Part shown: piece by piece, positions 1 to 5,314 of the stretch
Position numbering within the stretch: position 1 is the first letter of the stretch
How the letters are laid out: each line of letters begins with the position of its first letter
Assembly: GCA_035718085.1 (NCBI GenBank)
Contig: DASTHS010000236.1
Span: 1-5,314 of the forward strand
DNA from: DASTHS01 sp035718085
GTDB taxonomy: Bacteria; Actinomycetota; Acidimicrobiia; Acidimicrobiales; Palsa-688
Reading direction: 5' to 3'
Length of the DNA stretch: 5,314 nt
The notes under the pieces: model-generated
What the model was told of the DNA's origin: nothing
Database searches by the model: none
Seen by the model: the letters and a program-made list of their open reading frames with translations, nothing else
Made by a program: the position numbers and the translations under genes

Positions 1-78
1 GGCGGCACGCGCCGGCACGCCCAGGCGGCCTGAGCGAGCCTCCCGCCCCCGGCGCGCCCACCGGCCTGCGGGGTCGGC

Positions 79-82
<4 letters not shown>
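1..82 (+). other. Left edge; possible 3' tip of an upstream gene
   Basis: Two same-strand reading frames end here and either could be the tail of a gene that starts outside the window. One frame stops at TGA 31-33 and would leave a 45-bp gap before the ATPase start. The other stays open from position 2 to TGA 80-82 and would overlap the ATPase GTG (79-81) in a GTGA arrangement typical of translationally coupled genes. The encoded peptides are short and rich in Ala, Arg and Pro, so they match no family I can recognise, and in DNA this GC-rich an open frame of 26 codons means little. The opposite strand is also free of stops here, so a divergent gene cannot be excluded. No promoter-like element is evident. 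Confidence 0.3.
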
Positions 83-4476
<4,394 letters not shown>

Positions 4477-4496
4477 GCTGACGCTCTTCCTCCGCC
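4477..4496. other. 20-bp convergent intergenic gap
   Basis: The ATPase stop TGA (4474-4476, + strand) and the SDR stop TAG (4497-4499, read on the - strand) face each other with only 20 bp between them. The gap holds a short pyrimidine run on the + strand but no hairpin and no U-tract, so any termination signal for either gene must lie inside the neighbour's coding sequence or be Rho-dependent. Confidence 0.85.
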
Positions 4497-5273
4497 CTAC
4501 CGGGAGCCCTGCCCGTCGTCGACACGGACGACGGTCCCGGTGACCGCCTCCGATGCCGGCGCCACCAAGAACAGCAGCGTCGAGTCGAGCTGCGCCGGGT
4601 CGGAGATGCGCCGGCGGGGCACGTGCTGGCTCAGATCGCCCGTGCGCTCGAGCATCCCGTCGAGCATCTCCGAGGAGAACATGCCCGGAGCGATGGCGTT
4701 GACGTTGATGCGGTAGCGGGCCCACTCCACCGCCAGCGCCTCGGTCATGCGGTTCACCGCCGCCTTGGTCGTCGAGTAGAGGGCGGCGCCGTTGCCGGCG
4801 TAGGTGAACGCCGCCTCCGACGAGATGTTCACGATGCGCCCGGGCGTCCCCGCGGCGATCAGGCGGCGGGCCACCTCGCAGCTGAGCACCCACGGGGCCC
4901 GGACGTTGGTGGCGAAGACGGTGTCGACCAGCTCCAGCGGCATCTTGTGCGCCCGCTGGGCGTCGGGGATGCCGGCGGCGTTGACCAGGATCGTCACCGG
5001 GCCGAGCGCCGCCTCGGTGCGGGCCACCGCCTCGACGCAGGCGGCGGCGTCGGTGACGTCGAGGGCGACCGGCGCCGCCCGCCCGCCGCGACCCTCGATG
5101 GCGGCCCGCACCTCGTCGAGGCGGTCGGTGCGCCGGCCCGTCGGGGCCACTGCGGCGCCGGCAGCGGCGAGCACCTCGGCGAAGCGGCGGCCCAGCCCCG
5201 AGGTGCCACCCGTGACGAGGGCGACCTGTCCGGTCAGGTCGGTGGAGGTGTTGGGCAGGGGGAAGGTCGTCAT
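4497..5273 (-). CDS. Classical SDR-family NAD(P)-dependent oxidoreductase
   Basis: A soluble cytoplasmic short-chain dehydrogenase/reductase that should interconvert a carbonyl and an alcohol using NAD(P)(H); the substrate is not evident. It is 258 residues, typical for the classical subfamily. The Rossmann nucleotide-binding motif TGGTSGLG is at 21-28. Arg47-Arg48 after the second strand suggest preference for NADP(H). LDVTD (71-75) is the adenine-side Asp motif. NAAG (98-101), Asn123, Ser152, Tyr166 and Lys170 (YSTTK) make the catalytic set, and NAIAPG (192-197) follows. Ser152 is 14 residues before Tyr166, one more than the common 13, with Glu153 at the usual place. The C-terminus reads VRVDDGQGSR, with Asp-Asp-Gly where many relatives have Asp-Gly-Gly. 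The ATG start gives a normal 15-residue lead to the first strand; the best ribosome-binding candidate is GAGG (complement of 5285-5288), 11 bases upstream, which is weak. Many SDRs are labelled as 3-oxoacyl-ACP reductases or glucose dehydrogenases; nothing here supports such a specific name. No operon partner is visible. Confidence 0.95.
   Translation of the reverse strand: MTTFPLPNTSTDLTGQVALVTGGTSGLGRRFAEVLAAAGAAVAPTGRRTDRLDEVRAAIEGRGGRAAPVALDVTDAAACVEAVARTEAALGPVTILVNAAGIPDAQRAHKMPLELVDTVFATNVRAPWVLSCEVARRLIAAGTPGRIVNISSEAAFTYAGNGAALYSTTKAAVNRMTEALAVEWARYRINVNAIAPGMFSSEMLDGMLERTGDLSQHVPRRRISDPAQLDSTLLFLVAPASEAVTGTVVRVDDGQGSR
4513..4534 (+). terminator. Possible hairpin downstream of the ATPase gene
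   Basis: CCGTCGTC (4513-4520) and GACGACGG (4527-4534) form a perfect 8-bp stem with a 6-base loop, starting 37 bases after the ATPase stop. It lies inside the last codons of the convergent SDR gene, where it encodes Val-Val and Asp-Asp around Arg-Val. No T-run follows on either strand. It could act as a U-less terminator of the kind proposed for high-GC actinomycetes, but such palindromes arise easily from GTC and GAC codons. Confidence 0.2.
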
Positions 5274-5314
5274 CGTCGGGGCAGCCTCGCAGGTGGCCCC
5301 GACCGACGCGACGC
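5274..5314 (-). other. Start of the SDR leader region, cut by the window edge
   Basis: These 41 bases upstream of the SDR start contain no convincing -10 or -35 element and no operator-like repeat. The SDR frame has no stop across them, so a longer N-terminus is formally possible, but no in-frame ATG or GTG codon is present here and the SDR fold does not need extra residues. Confidence 0.4.

Overview
The window is very GC-rich double-stranded coding DNA: third codon positions are almost always G or C, and starts include GTG. Together with the protein families present, this points to a high-GC actinomycete (Actinomycetota). The exact lineage cannot be read from 5.3 kb. No RNA gene, insertion sequence, CRISPR array, phage gene or attachment site is visible.

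Layout. Positions 1-82 hold at most the 3' tip of an upstream gene. Positions 79-4476 (+) are one very long gene for a 1465-residue P-type cation ATPase of the mycobacterial CtpH/CtpI kind. Positions 4477-4496 are a 20-bp gap. Positions 4497-5273 (-) are a convergent gene for a 258-residue classical short-chain dehydrogenase/reductase (SDR). Positions 5274-5314 are the start of the SDR leader.

The ATPase is the interesting part. Its C-terminal 860 or so residues form a complete, apparently active P2-type pump with TGES, PEGLP, CTDKTGTLT, KGAPE, TGD and GDGANDAP motifs. Most of the cation-liganding residues known from the SERCA calcium pump are present. Its N-terminal 590 or so residues read as a second, degenerate P-type ATPase of the heavy-metal (P1B) type. 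In that half the metal-binding cysteines, the actuator domain and most catalytic residues are lost or replaced, but the order of elements is still recognisable. The protein is therefore best described as a pseudo-pump fused in front of a working pump. The CtpH/CtpI family is known to be unusually long. Reading the extension as a decayed P1B pump is my inference from motif order.

The two genes converge and show no obvious functional link: the ATPase is a membrane cation pump, and the SDR is a soluble NAD(P)(H)-dependent oxidoreductase of unknown substrate. They are probably neighbours only by position.
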